DNA of 64,000 bases from Nonomuraea typhae. GTDB lineage: Bacteria > Actinomycetota > Actinomycetes > Streptosporangiales > Streptosporangiaceae. Below the pieces are notes generated by a model. The model saw only the letters and a program-made list of their open reading frames with translations, was not told the DNA's origin and ran no database searches. This document shows, piece after piece, positions 46,063 to 55,071 of the stretch; the first letter of the stretch is position 1, and each line of letters opens with the position of its first letter. The translations under genes and the position numbers were made by a program. The stretch covers positions 496,001-560,000 of the forward strand of contig NZ_VRLV01000005.1 in assembly GCF_009760925.1 (NCBI RefSeq). Reading direction: 5' to 3'.

Positions 46063-47082
46063 TCATGGCAGCTCCACCGTGATGTGGGGCGAAAGCGCCT
46101 TCAGGAAGTCCGGCGCGTCGAAGATCTCGCCCGCCGAGGCGACGCCGGTGGTCTTCGTCCTGCCGGTGCGGATCCGGTGGACGGCCTCCACCGCGAGCGG
46201 GGCGCTGACGGCGTAGATGTCCTGGCCGTAGGCCACGGCCCGGCGCTGCGCGGAGCCGTTGCGCACGACGACGTCCACGACGAACGACTGCCCGGAGCGC
46301 CCGCTTTCGTCAACCGCGACCGGCGGCGGCGTGTCCGGGGAGGACACGTCCCTGGCCGCCTCGACCGTCATGTACGTGCGGACCTCCGGGATGCGCAGGT
46401 GGCTGGGGATCGCCACGACGTCGGCCATGCTGAACTCCCCGATGACCGCACGCGTGCCCATCGGCTCGGGGAACGGCCAGGTCAGGGCCGGCGGCTCGTC
46501 GTCGCGGTACTCCAGGCGGCCGCCGGTGTAGCGGACGCGCCGGCCGCCGCGCCGCCGGCGGGAGACCGCGCCGGCCGCCCTCGTGCCGGTCGTGGGGTGC
46601 CAGCTGGCCAGGCCGTACGCGATGTGCGCCTCGTCCGCTTCGGTCCACTCGCCCATCGCGGCGGTGGCCAGCAGGTCGCCCAGCCCGCCGTAGAAGGCCA
46701 TCGCGGGCACGACCACGGCGCCCTCGTCGCGGGCGCGGGCGCCGAAGAGCTCGAAGGTGTCGAGGTTGGCCTCGATCTCGGCCGCGACGTCCACGTAGGG
46801 GATCTCGGCGCGCAACGCCGCCTCGATCACGGGGCCGGCCGTGTCGGCGAAGGGACCGGCGCAGTTGATCACCGCGTCCGCCCCTTTCAGCGCCTGGTCG
46901 AGGGAGCCGGGGTCGTCCGCCGACGCCCGCCGTACGTCGAGGCCGGGGTTGCCGGCCGCCAGGTCGCGGAGTTTGCCGCCGTCCCGACCGGCCGCGATAG
47001 GGGCGAATCCGCGCTTCTGCAGTTCTGCCACGACGAATCGGCCCGTGTGCCCGTAGGCGCCGAAGACGGCTGTTCTTTCCAT
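46063..47082 (-). CDS. Saccharopine-dehydrogenase-like NAD(P)-binding protein
   Basis: The 339-aa protein begins MERTAVFGAYGHTGRFVVAE, with GxxGxxG-type binding, then ADAVINCAGPFADTAGPVIE and the catalytic-side VPAMAFYGGLGDLLATAAM. The family contains saccharopine dehydrogenases and trans-acting enoyl reductases with varied roles. It diverges from the GlxA-type regulator, whose likely operator lies in the 50-base gap, so it is a candidate target. Substrate unknown. Confidence 0.82.
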   Translation of the reverse strand: MERTAVFGAYGHTGRFVVAELQKRGFAPIAAGRDGGKLRDLAAGNPGLDVRRASADDPGSLDQALKGADAVINCAGPFADTAGPVIEAALRAEIPYVDVAAEIEANLDTFELFGARARDEGAVVVPAMAFYGGLGDLLATAAMGEWTEADEAHIAYGLASWHPTTGTRAAGAVSRRRRGGRRVRYTGGRLEYRDDEPPALTWPFPEPMGTRAVIGEFSMADVVAIPSHLRIPEVRTYMTVEAARDVSSPDTPPPVAVDESGRSGQSFVVDVVVRNGSAQRRAVAYGQDIYAVSAPLAVEAVHRIRTGRTKTTGVASAGEIFDAPDFLKALSPHITVELP

Positions 47083-47110
47083 GGGGCTATCGTCGCGGCG
47101 GTCCCCTTAG

Positions 47111-47129
47111 CCGGACGAGTGTCCGGAAC
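47111..47129. promoter_or_regulatory. Inverted repeat between saccharopine-dehydrogenase-like and GlxA genes
   Basis: CCGGAC-GAGT-GTCCGG (47111-47126) is a perfect 6-bp inverted repeat in the short divergent gap. The overlapping 11-mer GTGTCCGGAAC (47119-47129) recurs exactly at 48098-48108 just after the regulator gene. This pairing suggests binding sites for the regulator encoded between them. Confidence 0.55.
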
Positions 47130-47132
47130 GAC

Positions 47133-48095
47133 ATGATGCGTACAATTTCGGACGTGAACACAGTCGCGCTGGCCGTCGCCGACGGGATCCTGCACTTCGA
47201 ACTGGCCCTGGCCTACGAGCTCTTCAGCTCCGCCCCGCCGGCTCCGGTCGCGAGCTGGTACGACCTCGTCGTCTGCGGATCCGGCGTGGTACGGCCCGGC
47301 GCCCGCTTCACCCTCGAACCCGACTGCGGGCTCGACCGGCTCGCGGAGGCCGACACGGTGATCGTCCCCGGCTGGGGCGACGTGGACCTGGAGCCGCCGG
47401 CCGACCTGGTCGCCGCCGTGCGCGCGGCACACGAGGCCGGCGCGCGCGTGGCCTCGCTCTGCACGGGCGCGTTCATCCTGGCCGCCGCCGGCCTGCTGGA
47501 CGGCCGCCGCGCCACCACCCACTGGGCGCACGCCGAGGACCTGGCCGCCCGCTACCCCCGGGTCGAGGTCGACCCGGACGTGCTCTACGTCGACAACGGC
47601 AGCGTCCTCACCTCCGCGGGGAAGGCGGCCGCGATGGACCTGTGCCTGCACCTGGTCCGCCTCGACCACGGCTCGGCCGTCGCCAACGCGGTGGCCCGGC
47701 GGCTGGTCGTGCCCCCGCATCGGCCCGGCGGGCAGGCTCAGTTCGTCGCGACACCGGTGCCGGAACAGGCCGACCATCCCCTCAGCGCCCTGCTCGCCTG
47801 GGCGTCTCGGCGGCTGGATCAGCCCTTGACCGTGGAGGATCTGGCCCGGCAGGCGAACATGAGCTCACGTCACCTGGGGCGGCACTTCAGGGCGATGACG
47901 GGCACCACGCCGCTGCAATGGTTGCTGACCCAGCGGATCCGGCGGGCCCAGGAACTCCTGGAGACCACCGACGACGGCGTGGACGCCATCGCCGCGGCCA
48001 CGGGGATGGGGACGGCGGCAACGCTCCGCCGCCATTTCAACCGGGCTGTCGGCGTGCCCCCGGACGGCTACCGCCGTACCTTCCGCTCCCGCTAG
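47133..48095 (+). CDS. GlxA-family AraC-type regulator with DJ-1/PfpI domain
   Basis: The 320-aa protein has an N-terminal DJ-1/PfpI-like domain with VASLCTGAFILAAAGLLDGR (nucleophile-elbow cysteine). A C-terminal AraC double HTH follows (LTVEDLARQANMSSRHLGRH, TPLQWLLTQRIRRAQELLET). GlxA-type regulators control transport and catabolic genes. ATG 47133 is taken; GTG 47154 is an alternative start. Shared 11-mers before and after the gene suggest it regulates the divergent dehydrogenase, itself and perhaps the giant gene downstream. Confidence 0.9.
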   Translation: MMRTISDVNTVALAVADGILHFELALAYELFSSAPPAPVASWYDLVVCGSGVVRPGARFTLEPDCGLDRLAEADTVIVPGWGDVDLEPPADLVAAVRAAHEAGARVASLCTGAFILAAAGLLDGRRATTHWAHAEDLAARYPRVEVDPDVLYVDNGSVLTSAGKAAAMDLCLHLVRLDHGSAVANAVARRLVVPPHRPGGQAQFVATPVPEQADHPLSALLAWASRRLDQPLTVEDLARQANMSSRHLGRHFRAMTGTTPLQWLLTQRIRRAQELLETTDDGVDAIAAATGMGTAATLRRHFNRAVGVPPDGYRRTFRSR

Positions 48096-48097
48096 GC

Positions 48098-48120
48098 GTG
48101 TCCGGAACTGTTCCGAACAC
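48098..48120. promoter_or_regulatory. 23-base inverted repeat upstream of the giant secreted-protein gene
   Basis: Arms GTGTCCGGAAC (48098-48108) and GTTCCGAACAC (48110-48120) form an 11-bp near-perfect palindrome with one mismatch, 2 bases after the regulator stop. The left arm equals the 11-mer in the promoter upstream of that regulator. It may be a second operator, now in front of the gene starting at 48218, or a terminator stem; no T-rich tail follows. Confidence 0.5.
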
Positions 48121-48217
48121 CGTGTGACCTGGCCCGGACAACGGCGCGGACATATGTATGGATCGTCTCGTTCACGGGGGCCGGCACTGACCCCTGCTCG
48201 CCCCCTCGTGCCGGAAG

Positions 48218-51200
48218 GTGAATGTGAACCTCCTTCGATTACTCTGCGTTATTGTCGTGTTATCGGCAGTAACCGCGCCACTCTCCGCGACCCCCTCAGC
48301 CGCCGCGGCCGCCGCCCCCGACCCTTCCACGGCGATCACCAAAGCCCAGTCGGAGGCGAAGAGCGCCGGCCGGCAGACCGAAATCCCGAGCCTGCACACG
48401 GAAAGCTCGACGACCTACGCCAACAGCGACGGCACCACGCTGACCACGGAGTTCACCGCGGATCCCGTGCGCGTCAAACAAGCGGGCCAGTGGCGGCCCG
48501 TGGACACCACGCTGATCTCCGGTGAGAACGGCATCAGCCCCCGCGCCACCAAAGCGGGCCTCGCCCTGTCCGCCGGCGGCGGCCCCGAACTGCTCACCAT
48601 GTCGAGCGGAAACCTCAAGCTCTTCGGCCCGAAGGACCTGCCCGCTCCGAAGCTGACGGGCAACCGGGCCGAGTACGCCAACGCCTACGCGCCCGGCATC
48701 GACCTGGTCGTCACCGCGACACCCAGCGGCTTCCGGCAGCAGATCGTCATACGGCAGCGCCCCGCCGGCCCGCTGAAGCTCCGGGTCCCGGTCCGGCTTC
48801 CGTCCACTCTGTCCTTCGGCAAGGCCGCCTCGGGCAAGCTCGCCCTTCACGACAGCGCCGCCAAGGACGACAGAGAGCTCCCGGCCCCGCTCGTGGTCGA
48901 CGCCGGCGCGGATCTGAGCGCCGGCGAGGAGGGGCGCGTCGGCAAAGCCGCCGCCACGGTGGAGAACACCGGCACCGGCCAGGTCCTGACGTTCGTTCCC
49001 GACCCGCGGTTCCTGCGCGATCCGGGCGTGACCTACCCCGTCACACTGTCCGCGGTGGCCTCCGACTGGACGCAACTGCCCGTGGGCAACGACACGTTCG
49101 TCAACAACTCCGCCTACCAGGACGGCTATGCCAACAGCGGCGCCTACCACCTGCAAGCGGGGAAGACCAACAGCGGATCCGTGCGCTGGCGCACCTACAT
49201 CCGCTTCGAGGAGATCCCGGAGGACTCCCCGCTGCGCGGCGGCCGGGTGACGAACGCCGACCTCATCCTGTGGAACATCGCCTCCAACGACTGCGGGGAA
49301 AGGGTCGGCTCGGGAATCACCGCGCGCAGGGTCACGCAACGCTGGGACGTCTCCACGCTCACCTGGAACAACCAGCCGGCCGTCACCGGCGAGGCCGCCA
49401 ACACGGAGTACGGCGCCTATCTGCCGGGCTGTTCCCGCGGATACATGGACTACGAATGGGACCTCTACCACTACGTCAACGGCATCGCGCAGGCGTGGGC
49501 GGACGGCCAGCCCAACTACGGATTCCAGTTGACCGCGGGCAACGAATCCGACCTGACGAACTGGCGGGCCTACCGCTCGAAGGAATGGACCCCCAGCGGC
49601 GGCTCCCACGGGCCCAAGCTCGTCATCGGCTACGAGCCCGCGATCATGGAACGGGTGAGCTACTTCCAGTCGCGCAAGCCGTCCGAGGTGCTCACCGATT
49701 CGGAGATCGCCGCGCTGAAGGCCCGGGAAACCGACACGATCCCGCAGTTCCCCGCCGTCGACGACGAGCAGTCGCGTGAGGGCGCGGAGCGCTCCGAGTC
49801 GCAGGTGGTCGTGGACGCCGCCACCCTGCAGCCGCCCTCGGACATGACCCCGGAACAACTGGAGTGGATGAGCGATCCGAACAGCGGTCCCGGCTACTAC
49901 GACGGAAGCCAGGACCCGGAGGTGCCGCCCGGCCCCGACACCCCTCCGTCGGTCGCCGGCCTCAACCCGATCCCCGACGCCACCGACGTGCCCGTCGAGA
50001 CGGACGTGCGCGTCGCCTTCAGCGAGCCCGTCGACGGCGTCCAGCTCACGGTCAAGGACGCAGCGGGTACGGCGGTGCCGGGCCGGTTGACCGCCAACGA
50101 GGACAAGAGCGCGGTCACCTTCGATCCCGTTCAGCCGTTCACCTTCTCCACCCGGTACACCGCCGAGGTGAGCCAGGCGAGAGACGTGACCGGCAACGTG
50201 ATGACGCCGTACTCCTGGTCGTTCACCACGAAAGCGGGCACCCGGCCCTCCGGGGAACGCGCTCGCTGGCGGCTGGACGAAGGCTCGGGCACCCTTGCCG
50301 CCGACTCCACGGGGAACGGCCACGACGCCACCCTGACCGGCACCGCCCGATGGACCACCGGCAGGTCGGGGAAGGCATTGACGAACGCCACCCCGGCAGG
50401 ACCGCAGGTCACGGCGAGGAGCGCGGCCGTTCCGGCCGTCGGCGACTTCATCGTGGACCCGTCCCAGAGCGCCGGCGGCAGCATCGTGACCAGGTCGCTG
50501 ACACCGGCCCTGCGCGCCACCGTGACCGAACCGTCCGGGGGCGCCTCGACCGTGGAGTTCCGGGTGCTGAAGTACTCCGACGACAGCTTCGTGTGGTCGG
50601 GTTCGGCGGCGAACGTCGCCTCCGGCGCGAAGGCGTCGGTGACCGTCCCGTCAGGCAAACTGCTGGACGGCACGCGGTACGAGTGGCAGGTGCGCGCCTC
50701 GGACGCCGGCGGCGCGGCTTCCGGATGGTCGGCCTACCAGTACTTCACCGCGGACGTGCCCGAGGCGGTGGTGGATGAGTTCCAGGTGACGCCGTCGCAG
50801 GTGGTCAATGGTGAGATCGTGTCGTCGTCGTTGACGCCGGCGCTGCGGGCGCGGGTGACCGACCCCCTGGGCGGCCCGGCGACGGTCGCGGTCGAGGTGG
50901 CTCGCTACAGCGACGACGTCGTGGTGTGGTCGGGCGCGGTGGCGAACGTCGCCTCCGGCACACAGGCGACGGTGACCGTACCGGCGGGAAGGCTGCTGGA
51001 CGGGACGCGGTATGAGTGGCGGGTCAAGGCCAGCACGCCGGGGAGCACCCCCGCCTGGTCGGGCTGGCGCTACTTCACCGCGGACGTGCCCGAGGCGGTG
51101 ACCGACCAGTTCCAGGTCACGCCGAGCGAGACCGTCGGCACCGCCACGGTGACCACCTCGTTGACGCCGGCGTTGCGGGCGCGGGTGACCGACCCCCTGG

Positions 51201-54200
51201 GCGGCCCGGCGACGGTCGCGGTCGAGGTGGCTCGCTACAGCGACGACGTCGTGGTGTGGTCCGGCTCGGTGGCGAACGTCGCCTCCGGCACCCAGGCGAC
51301 GGTGACCATACCGGCGGGAAGGCTCTTGGACCAGACCGCCTACGAATTCCGGGTGAAGGCGACCACGCCCGGCTCGACCCCGTCCTGGTCGGGCTGGCAG
51401 CGGTTCAACACCGACGTCTTCGACCCGGCCAGGGACCCCGCGGTCAGCCAGCCGCAGGTCGTCCCCTCGACCGGTGACAACGGCGGCACGGTGACTTCGA
51501 CGGTCACCCCGGAACTCCGGGTGTCGATCGCCCACCCGCAGGCCGCCCCGTCGCGGGTGGAGTTCGAGCTGGAGCACGATCCCGGCGCGCCCCAGGGACA
51601 GGGCAGCGGCCAGATCTGGGCCACCGCGCTGGACAACGTGGCCTCGGGGACCGTCGCCGCGGTGAACGTGCCGGCCGGCAAGCTGGCCGACGGCTGGCAG
51701 GTGCGCTGGCGCGCACGCTCCCTGGCGGGGACGGCGTCATCGACCTGGTCCGCGTGGCAGCAGGTGAAGGTCGTCGTCCCCAGGCCGGGCGTGGGCCAGT
51801 TCCAGGTCACGCCGGCGCAGGTGGTGGACGGCCGGACGGTGACCACGGTTGCGACCCCGGCCCTGTACGCGCAGGTCACCTACGCCCCGGGCGGGACCCT
51901 CGGGGCCGAGTTCGAGATCGAGCACGACCCTTCCGCCTCCGAGGGGCAGGGCGCCGGGCAGATCTGGGCCGGCGCCGCGGAGAACGTCCCCGCGGGGACG
52001 CAGGCGACGGTGACGGTCCCCGCCGGCAAGCTCACCGACGGCTGGCAGGTGCGCTGGCGCGTGCGCGCGACCACGGCCACGAGCGCGTCGCCGTGGTCGG
52101 ACTGGCAGCACCTGACCGTGGACCAGCCCGATTCCGCCCCCTCGGTGGAAGAGCTGCAGGTCGTCCCATCGGCGCAGGCCGACGGCGTGAGCGTCACCCC
52201 GACGCTGACGCCCGAACTGCGCACCACGGTGCTCGACCCCCGCGGCGAGCCCGTCCAGGCCGAGTTCGAGATCGAGCACGACCCTTCCGCCCCCGAGGGG
52301 CAGGGCGCCGGGCAGATCTGGGCCGCCGGCCTGGACAGGGTCGAGATCGGCTCGACGGCGGCGGTCACCGTACCCCCGGCGAAGCTGAGCGACGGCTGGG
52401 CCGTACGCTGGCGCGCCCGCGCCGTCTCGGCGAGCGCGGCCTCGCCGTGGTCCGACTGGCAGCGGTTGTCCGTGCGGATCCCCAAGCCCGGCGTGGAGAA
52501 CCTGCAGGTCTCTCCCTCCAGCCAGGTCGACGGCCGTACGGTGACCCCGGTGCTGACGCCTTCGCTCAGGGCCACGGCCTCCTACGCGCCCGGCGGCGCG
52601 TTGCGGGCCGAGTTCGAGATCGAGCACGACCCCTCGGCGCCCGGTGACCAGGGGACAGGGCAGATCTGGGCCGGGGCCGTGGACGGCGTGCCCGCGGGAA
52701 CGCAGGCGTCGGTCACCGTGCCCGCCGGTAAGCTGACGGACGGCTGGCTGACGCGCTGGCGGGTGAGATCCGTCGCCGGCGAACTCACCTCGGCCTGGTC
52801 CGCCTGGACGCCTCTCGCGGTCAAGCGGCCGGCGTCGGCGCCGACGCTGGGCGACCTGCGCGTCTCCCCGGCCCACCAGAGCGGCGGCAAGACGGTGACG
52901 CCCTCGACGACGCCGACCCTGTGGGCCACGCCCGACGACCCCCGAGGTGACGCGCTCACCACCGAGTTCGAGGTGCACCACGACCCCGAAGCGCCCGAAG
53001 GCCAGGGCTCAGGGGCGATCTGGACCGGTGACGTGCCTGCGGTGCCGGCCGGTTCCTCGACGTCCGTCACCCTCCCGGACGGCGAACTGGCCGACGGCTG
53101 GCTGGTGCGATGGCGCGCTCGCGCCGTCTCCGCCACGGCCGCGTCGGACTGGTCGCCCTGGCAGCAGCTCAAGGTCGACCTGATCCACGCGGGCGAGGAG
53201 CCGCTTGCCCGCACCGGCGGTCCCGTGGTGCGCACCGACCAGGACTACACGGTCGCCGCCTGGGTCCGCTGGCCGGACAAGGACGGCGCCTACACCGTCG
53301 TCCAGCAGGGCGGGCAGCACAACGCGCCGTTCTACTTGGGCAACGACCCCGCTCACGGCCTGGTCTTCACCCTGGCGGAAGGCGATACGGCCGGCGCCGC
53401 GCGCCAGGGCGTGCTCTCCGGCGTCGAGGCGCCGCAGAACCAGTGGTTCCACCTCGCCGGCGTCTACCGCGCCGCGGACAACACCGCGTCGCTGTACCTC
53501 GACGGCAAGCTGGTCAAGAGCGAGGAGATCGGCTTCCCCGCGTGGACGGCCGACGCGCCCATGACACTGGGCACCCAGCTGATCGGCGATCTGGACGAGG
53601 TCAGGGTCTTCGGCAGGAGCCTGAGCAACGACGAGATCGTGGCCGTGCGCGACGGCGTCGAAACCCCGGCCCCGGCCGCGACGGCCCCGGCCAAGCAGGC
53701 CGCGAAACCGCGGTCGGCCACTCCGGCCGTCACCGCCGGCAACCCGCACTACGAGCACTGCTGGAGAAACGAGGCGGAAGCCCGGAAACCCTCGGAACCG
53801 GTCTACTCCACCCTCCGCACCCCGGGCGGCTTCCACGCCGGCCGGAACACCTGGTGCGCCATCCAGAAGATCGGCTCCTTCGGCGCCCACCTCCGGCCGG
53901 GTCCCCGCGTCGCCGCCGAGGGGTTCGACTCCGACGCCACCATCATCGGGTTCACGTGGAACACCAAGCCCAGCGATCCCACCGTGCCCATGCGCATCCG
54001 CAACTTCGCCTTCGACATCTCGCTCGACAACTTCACGTTCATCGAAAGGGGGAACACCGCCTACCGGCGATGGGCGGAGATCGAGATCGGCATGAAGGAA
54101 GCCACGGAGACCGGCACCAGATGCCAGCTGATCTCCCAGCAGTCGCACAAGGCCAAATGGCAGGAATGGGATGCGGGAAAGGAGGTCACGTTCGTCTTCG

Positions 54201-55006
54201 CCTCGTACGAGGAGGACGGCGCGGGCACGGACAAGATCTCGTGGTGCCACCCGCGCTTCTACGCGAAAATCACCAGGGCCGACACGCCGCTGGTGAAGTT
54301 CACCCACACCTCCGACGCCTATCCGCAGCTGCGGTGCGACTCCGCGGAGTATTTCAAGAAAACGGTGGGCAGCGGCTGCGTGTTCGACCACGCGAAACTC
54401 GTCTACGTGACGCACGAGGTCCTTCCCGGCGACCCGATGAAATCCTCGAACCTGCCCGACATCAAGCAGGAAGTCAAAACCGCCTACCGGAACGTCCCGT
54501 CGCACATCTGGACGGCGCTGCATCGGCCGCAACAGACGCAGCCGTGGGCAGAGAACAAGAGCGTCCCCGGGTACTGGGGCCTCGGCCTGGTCAGATCCGT
54601 CAACGAGACCTGGAACGCCAAGAACAACAACAAGGTCCGCAAGCAGTGCAAGGACCTGTACCCCGAATACACGACGACGAATGCCGAGATCGGGAAACCG
54701 GGCACGACCGGCAATCCGCCGGTACCCATTCCGGCCAAGGACCGGCGCGTCTACGAATGCGACGAGTTCCCGTTCGAGTCCACCATCCAAGGAGCCTGGA
54801 CCTCGGCGGAAGGCAAGGACCAGCCGCAGAACAGAAACTATTCCATCCGTCCCGTCTACTGGCGCAACAACGGCGACGACGGCCGGCTCCTGCGCTTGTT
54901 CTACGAACTCAACAGGGTTCTTGCGGTCGATGGAAACACCCGCAAGACTGAATACGACAAATTCAAGGTGGACCCGAGGGTGCCGCAAGCGCCGCCCATT
55001 CAATAA
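48218..55006 (+). CDS. Giant secreted DNRLRE/Ig/repeat/LamG protein with C-terminal NucA/NucB-type nuclease
   Basis: The 2262-aa product opens with a Sec signal peptide (NLLRLLCVIVVLSAVTAPLS, cleavage near residue 30). A prodomain-like region is followed by a DNRLRE domain (about 290-465, with WRTYIRFEEIP and TLTWNNQPAV). An Ig-like domain (about 580-670, ending TPYSWSFTT) comes next, then the first half of a LamG domain (about 683-725) and eight tandem 110-118-aa repeats (about 741-1655). The rest of the LamG domain follows (about 1658-1815, DYTVAAWVRW...LYLDGKLVKSEE). The C-terminus carries YECDEFPFESTIQGAW and NYSIRPVYWRNNGDDGRLLR then LFYELNRVL, the pattern of NucA/NucB-type DNases. GTG 48218 follows GGAAGGT. 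The layout is that of a surface-delivered toxin. Confidence 0.85.
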   Translation: MNVNLLRLLCVIVVLSAVTAPLSATPSAAAAAAPDPSTAITKAQSEAKSAGRQTEIPSLHTESSTTYANSDGTTLTTEFTADPVRVKQAGQWRPVDTTLISGENGISPRATKAGLALSAGGGPELLTMSSGNLKLFGPKDLPAPKLTGNRAEYANAYAPGIDLVVTATPSGFRQQIVIRQRPAGPLKLRVPVRLPSTLSFGKAASGKLALHDSAAKDDRELPAPLVVDAGADLSAGEEGRVGKAAATVENTGTGQVLTFVPDPRFLRDPGVTYPVTLSAVASDWTQLPVGNDTFVNNSAYQDGYANSGAYHLQAGKTNSGSVRWRTYIRFEEIPEDSPLRGGRVTNADLILWNIASNDCGERVGSGITARRVTQRWDVSTLTWNNQPAVTGEAANTEYGAYLPGCSRGYMDYEWDLYHYVNGIAQAWADGQPNYGFQLTAGNESDLTNWRAYRSKEWTPSGGSHGPKLVIGYEPAIMERVSYFQSRKPSEVLTDSEIAALKARETDTIPQFPAVDDEQSREGAERSESQVVVDAATLQPPSDMTPEQLEWMSDPNSGPGYYDGSQDPEVPPGPDTPPSVAGLNPIPDATDVPVETDVRVAFSEPVDGVQLTVKDAAGTAVPGRLTANEDKSAVTFDPVQPFTFSTRYTAEVSQARDVTGNVMTPYSWSFTTKAGTRPSGERARWRLDEGSGTLAADSTGNGHDATLTGTARWTTGRSGKALTNATPAGPQVTARSAAVPAVGDFIVDPSQSAGGSIVTRSLTPALRATVTEPSGGASTVEFRVLKYSDDSFVWSGSAANVASGAKASVTVPSGKLLDGTRYEWQVRASDAGGAASGWSAYQYFTADVPEAVVDEFQVTPSQVVNGEIVSSSLTPALRARVTDPLGGPATVAVEVARYSDDVVVWSGAVANVASGTQATVTVPAGRLLDGTRYEWRVKASTPGSTPAWSGWRYFTADVPEAVTDQFQVTPSETVGTATVTTSLTPALRARVTDPLGGPATVAVEVARYSDDVVVWSGSVANVASGTQATVTIPAGRLLDQTAYEFRVKATTPGSTPSWSGWQRFNTDVFDPARDPAVSQPQVVPSTGDNGGTVTSTVTPELRVSIAHPQAAPSRVEFELEHDPGAPQGQGSGQIWATALDNVASGTVAAVNVPAGKLADGWQVRWRARSLAGTASSTWSAWQQVKVVVPRPGVGQFQVTPAQVVDGRTVTTVATPALYAQVTYAPGGTLGAEFEIEHDPSASEGQGAGQIWAGAAENVPAGTQATVTVPAGKLTDGWQVRWRVRATTATSASPWSDWQHLTVDQPDSAPSVEELQVVPSAQADGVSVTPTLTPELRTTVLDPRGEPVQAEFEIEHDPSAPEGQGAGQIWAAGLDRVEIGSTAAVTVPPAKLSDGWAVRWRARAVSASAASPWSDWQRLSVRIPKPGVENLQVSPSSQVDGRTVTPVLTPSLRATASYAPGGALRAEFEIEHDPSAPGDQGTGQIWAGAVDGVPAGTQASVTVPAGKLTDGWLTRWRVRSVAGELTSAWSAWTPLAVKRPASAPTLGDLRVSPAHQSGGKTVTPSTTPTLWATPDDPRGDALTTEFEVHHDPEAPEGQGSGAIWTGDVPAVPAGSSTSVTLPDGELADGWLVRWRARAVSATAASDWSPWQQLKVDLIHAGEEPLARTGGPVVRTDQDYTVAAWVRWPDKDGAYTVVQQGGQHNAPFYLGNDPAHGLVFTLAEGDTAGAARQGVLSGVEAPQNQWFHLAGVYRAADNTASLYLDGKLVKSEEIGFPAWTADAPMTLGTQLIGDLDEVRVFGRSLSNDEIVAVRDGVETPAPAATAPAKQAAKPRSATPAVTAGNPHYEHCWRNEAEARKPSEPVYSTLRTPGGFHAGRNTWCAIQKIGSFGAHLRPGPRVAAEGFDSDATIIGFTWNTKPSDPTVPMRIRNFAFDISLDNFTFIERGNTAYRRWAEIEIGMKEATETGTRCQLISQQSHKAKWQEWDAGKEVTFVFASYEEDGAGTDKISWCHPRFYAKITRADTPLVKFTHTSDAYPQLRCDSAEYFKKTVGSGCVFDHAKLVYVTHEVLPGDPMKSSNLPDIKQEVKTAYRNVPSHIWTALHRPQQTQPWAENKSVPGYWGLGLVRSVNETWNAKNNNKVRKQCKDLYPEYTTTNAEIGKPGTTGNPPVPIPAKDRRVYECDEFPFESTIQGAWTSAEGKDQPQNRNYSIRPVYWRNNGDDGRLLRLFYELNRVLAVDGNTRKTEYDKFKVDPRVPQAPPIQ
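50438..53190 (+). repeat. Eight tandem ~110-118-codon repeats inside the giant gene
   Basis: Units begin at about 50438, 50770, 51101, 51440, 51791, 52138, 52493 and 52843. Each has the frame FQVTPSQ...LTPALRA...GTQATVTVPAG-L-DG-...W-VR...WS-W. Units 1-3 share an EVARYSDDVVVWSG centre; units 4-8 share EFEIEHDPSAPEGQGAGQIW. Units 2 and 3 are identical over 88 bases (50844-50931 and 51174-51261), a sign of recent duplication or gene conversion. They form a beta-sandwich stalk (inference). Confidence 0.85.
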
Positions 55007-55015
55007 GCCCACCGC

Positions 55016-55051
55016 CCGGGGCGCCTCGCGGAAGTCCGCCGGGCGCCCCGG
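55016..55051 (+). terminator. Strong hairpin between giant gene and DUF6461-like gene
   Basis: CCGGGGCGCC (55016-55025) pairs with GGCGCCCCGG (55042-55051), a perfect 10-bp GC stem. An inner GCGGA-AG-TCCGC stem lies at 55028-55039. It starts 9 bases after the giant gene's stop and ends 20 bases before the next start. There is no T-tract, so it may attenuate or protect mRNA ends rather than terminate fully. Confidence 0.65.
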
Positions 55052-55071
55052 CTCCACCGCCGGGAGCGGTC

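Noticed and set aside
48296..50323. 675-codon minus-strand open frame
   Set aside because: Antisense to the giant secreted-protein gene, which has a signal peptide and real domains; the antisense translation has none.
50438..53190. CRISPR-like or intergenic tandem repeat
   Set aside because: Repeat units are about 330-355 bases, in frame and protein-coding; no short repeat/spacer array exists in the window.
53009..55057. 682-codon minus-strand open frame
   Set aside because: Antisense shadow of the LamG and nuclease regions; no recognisable motif.
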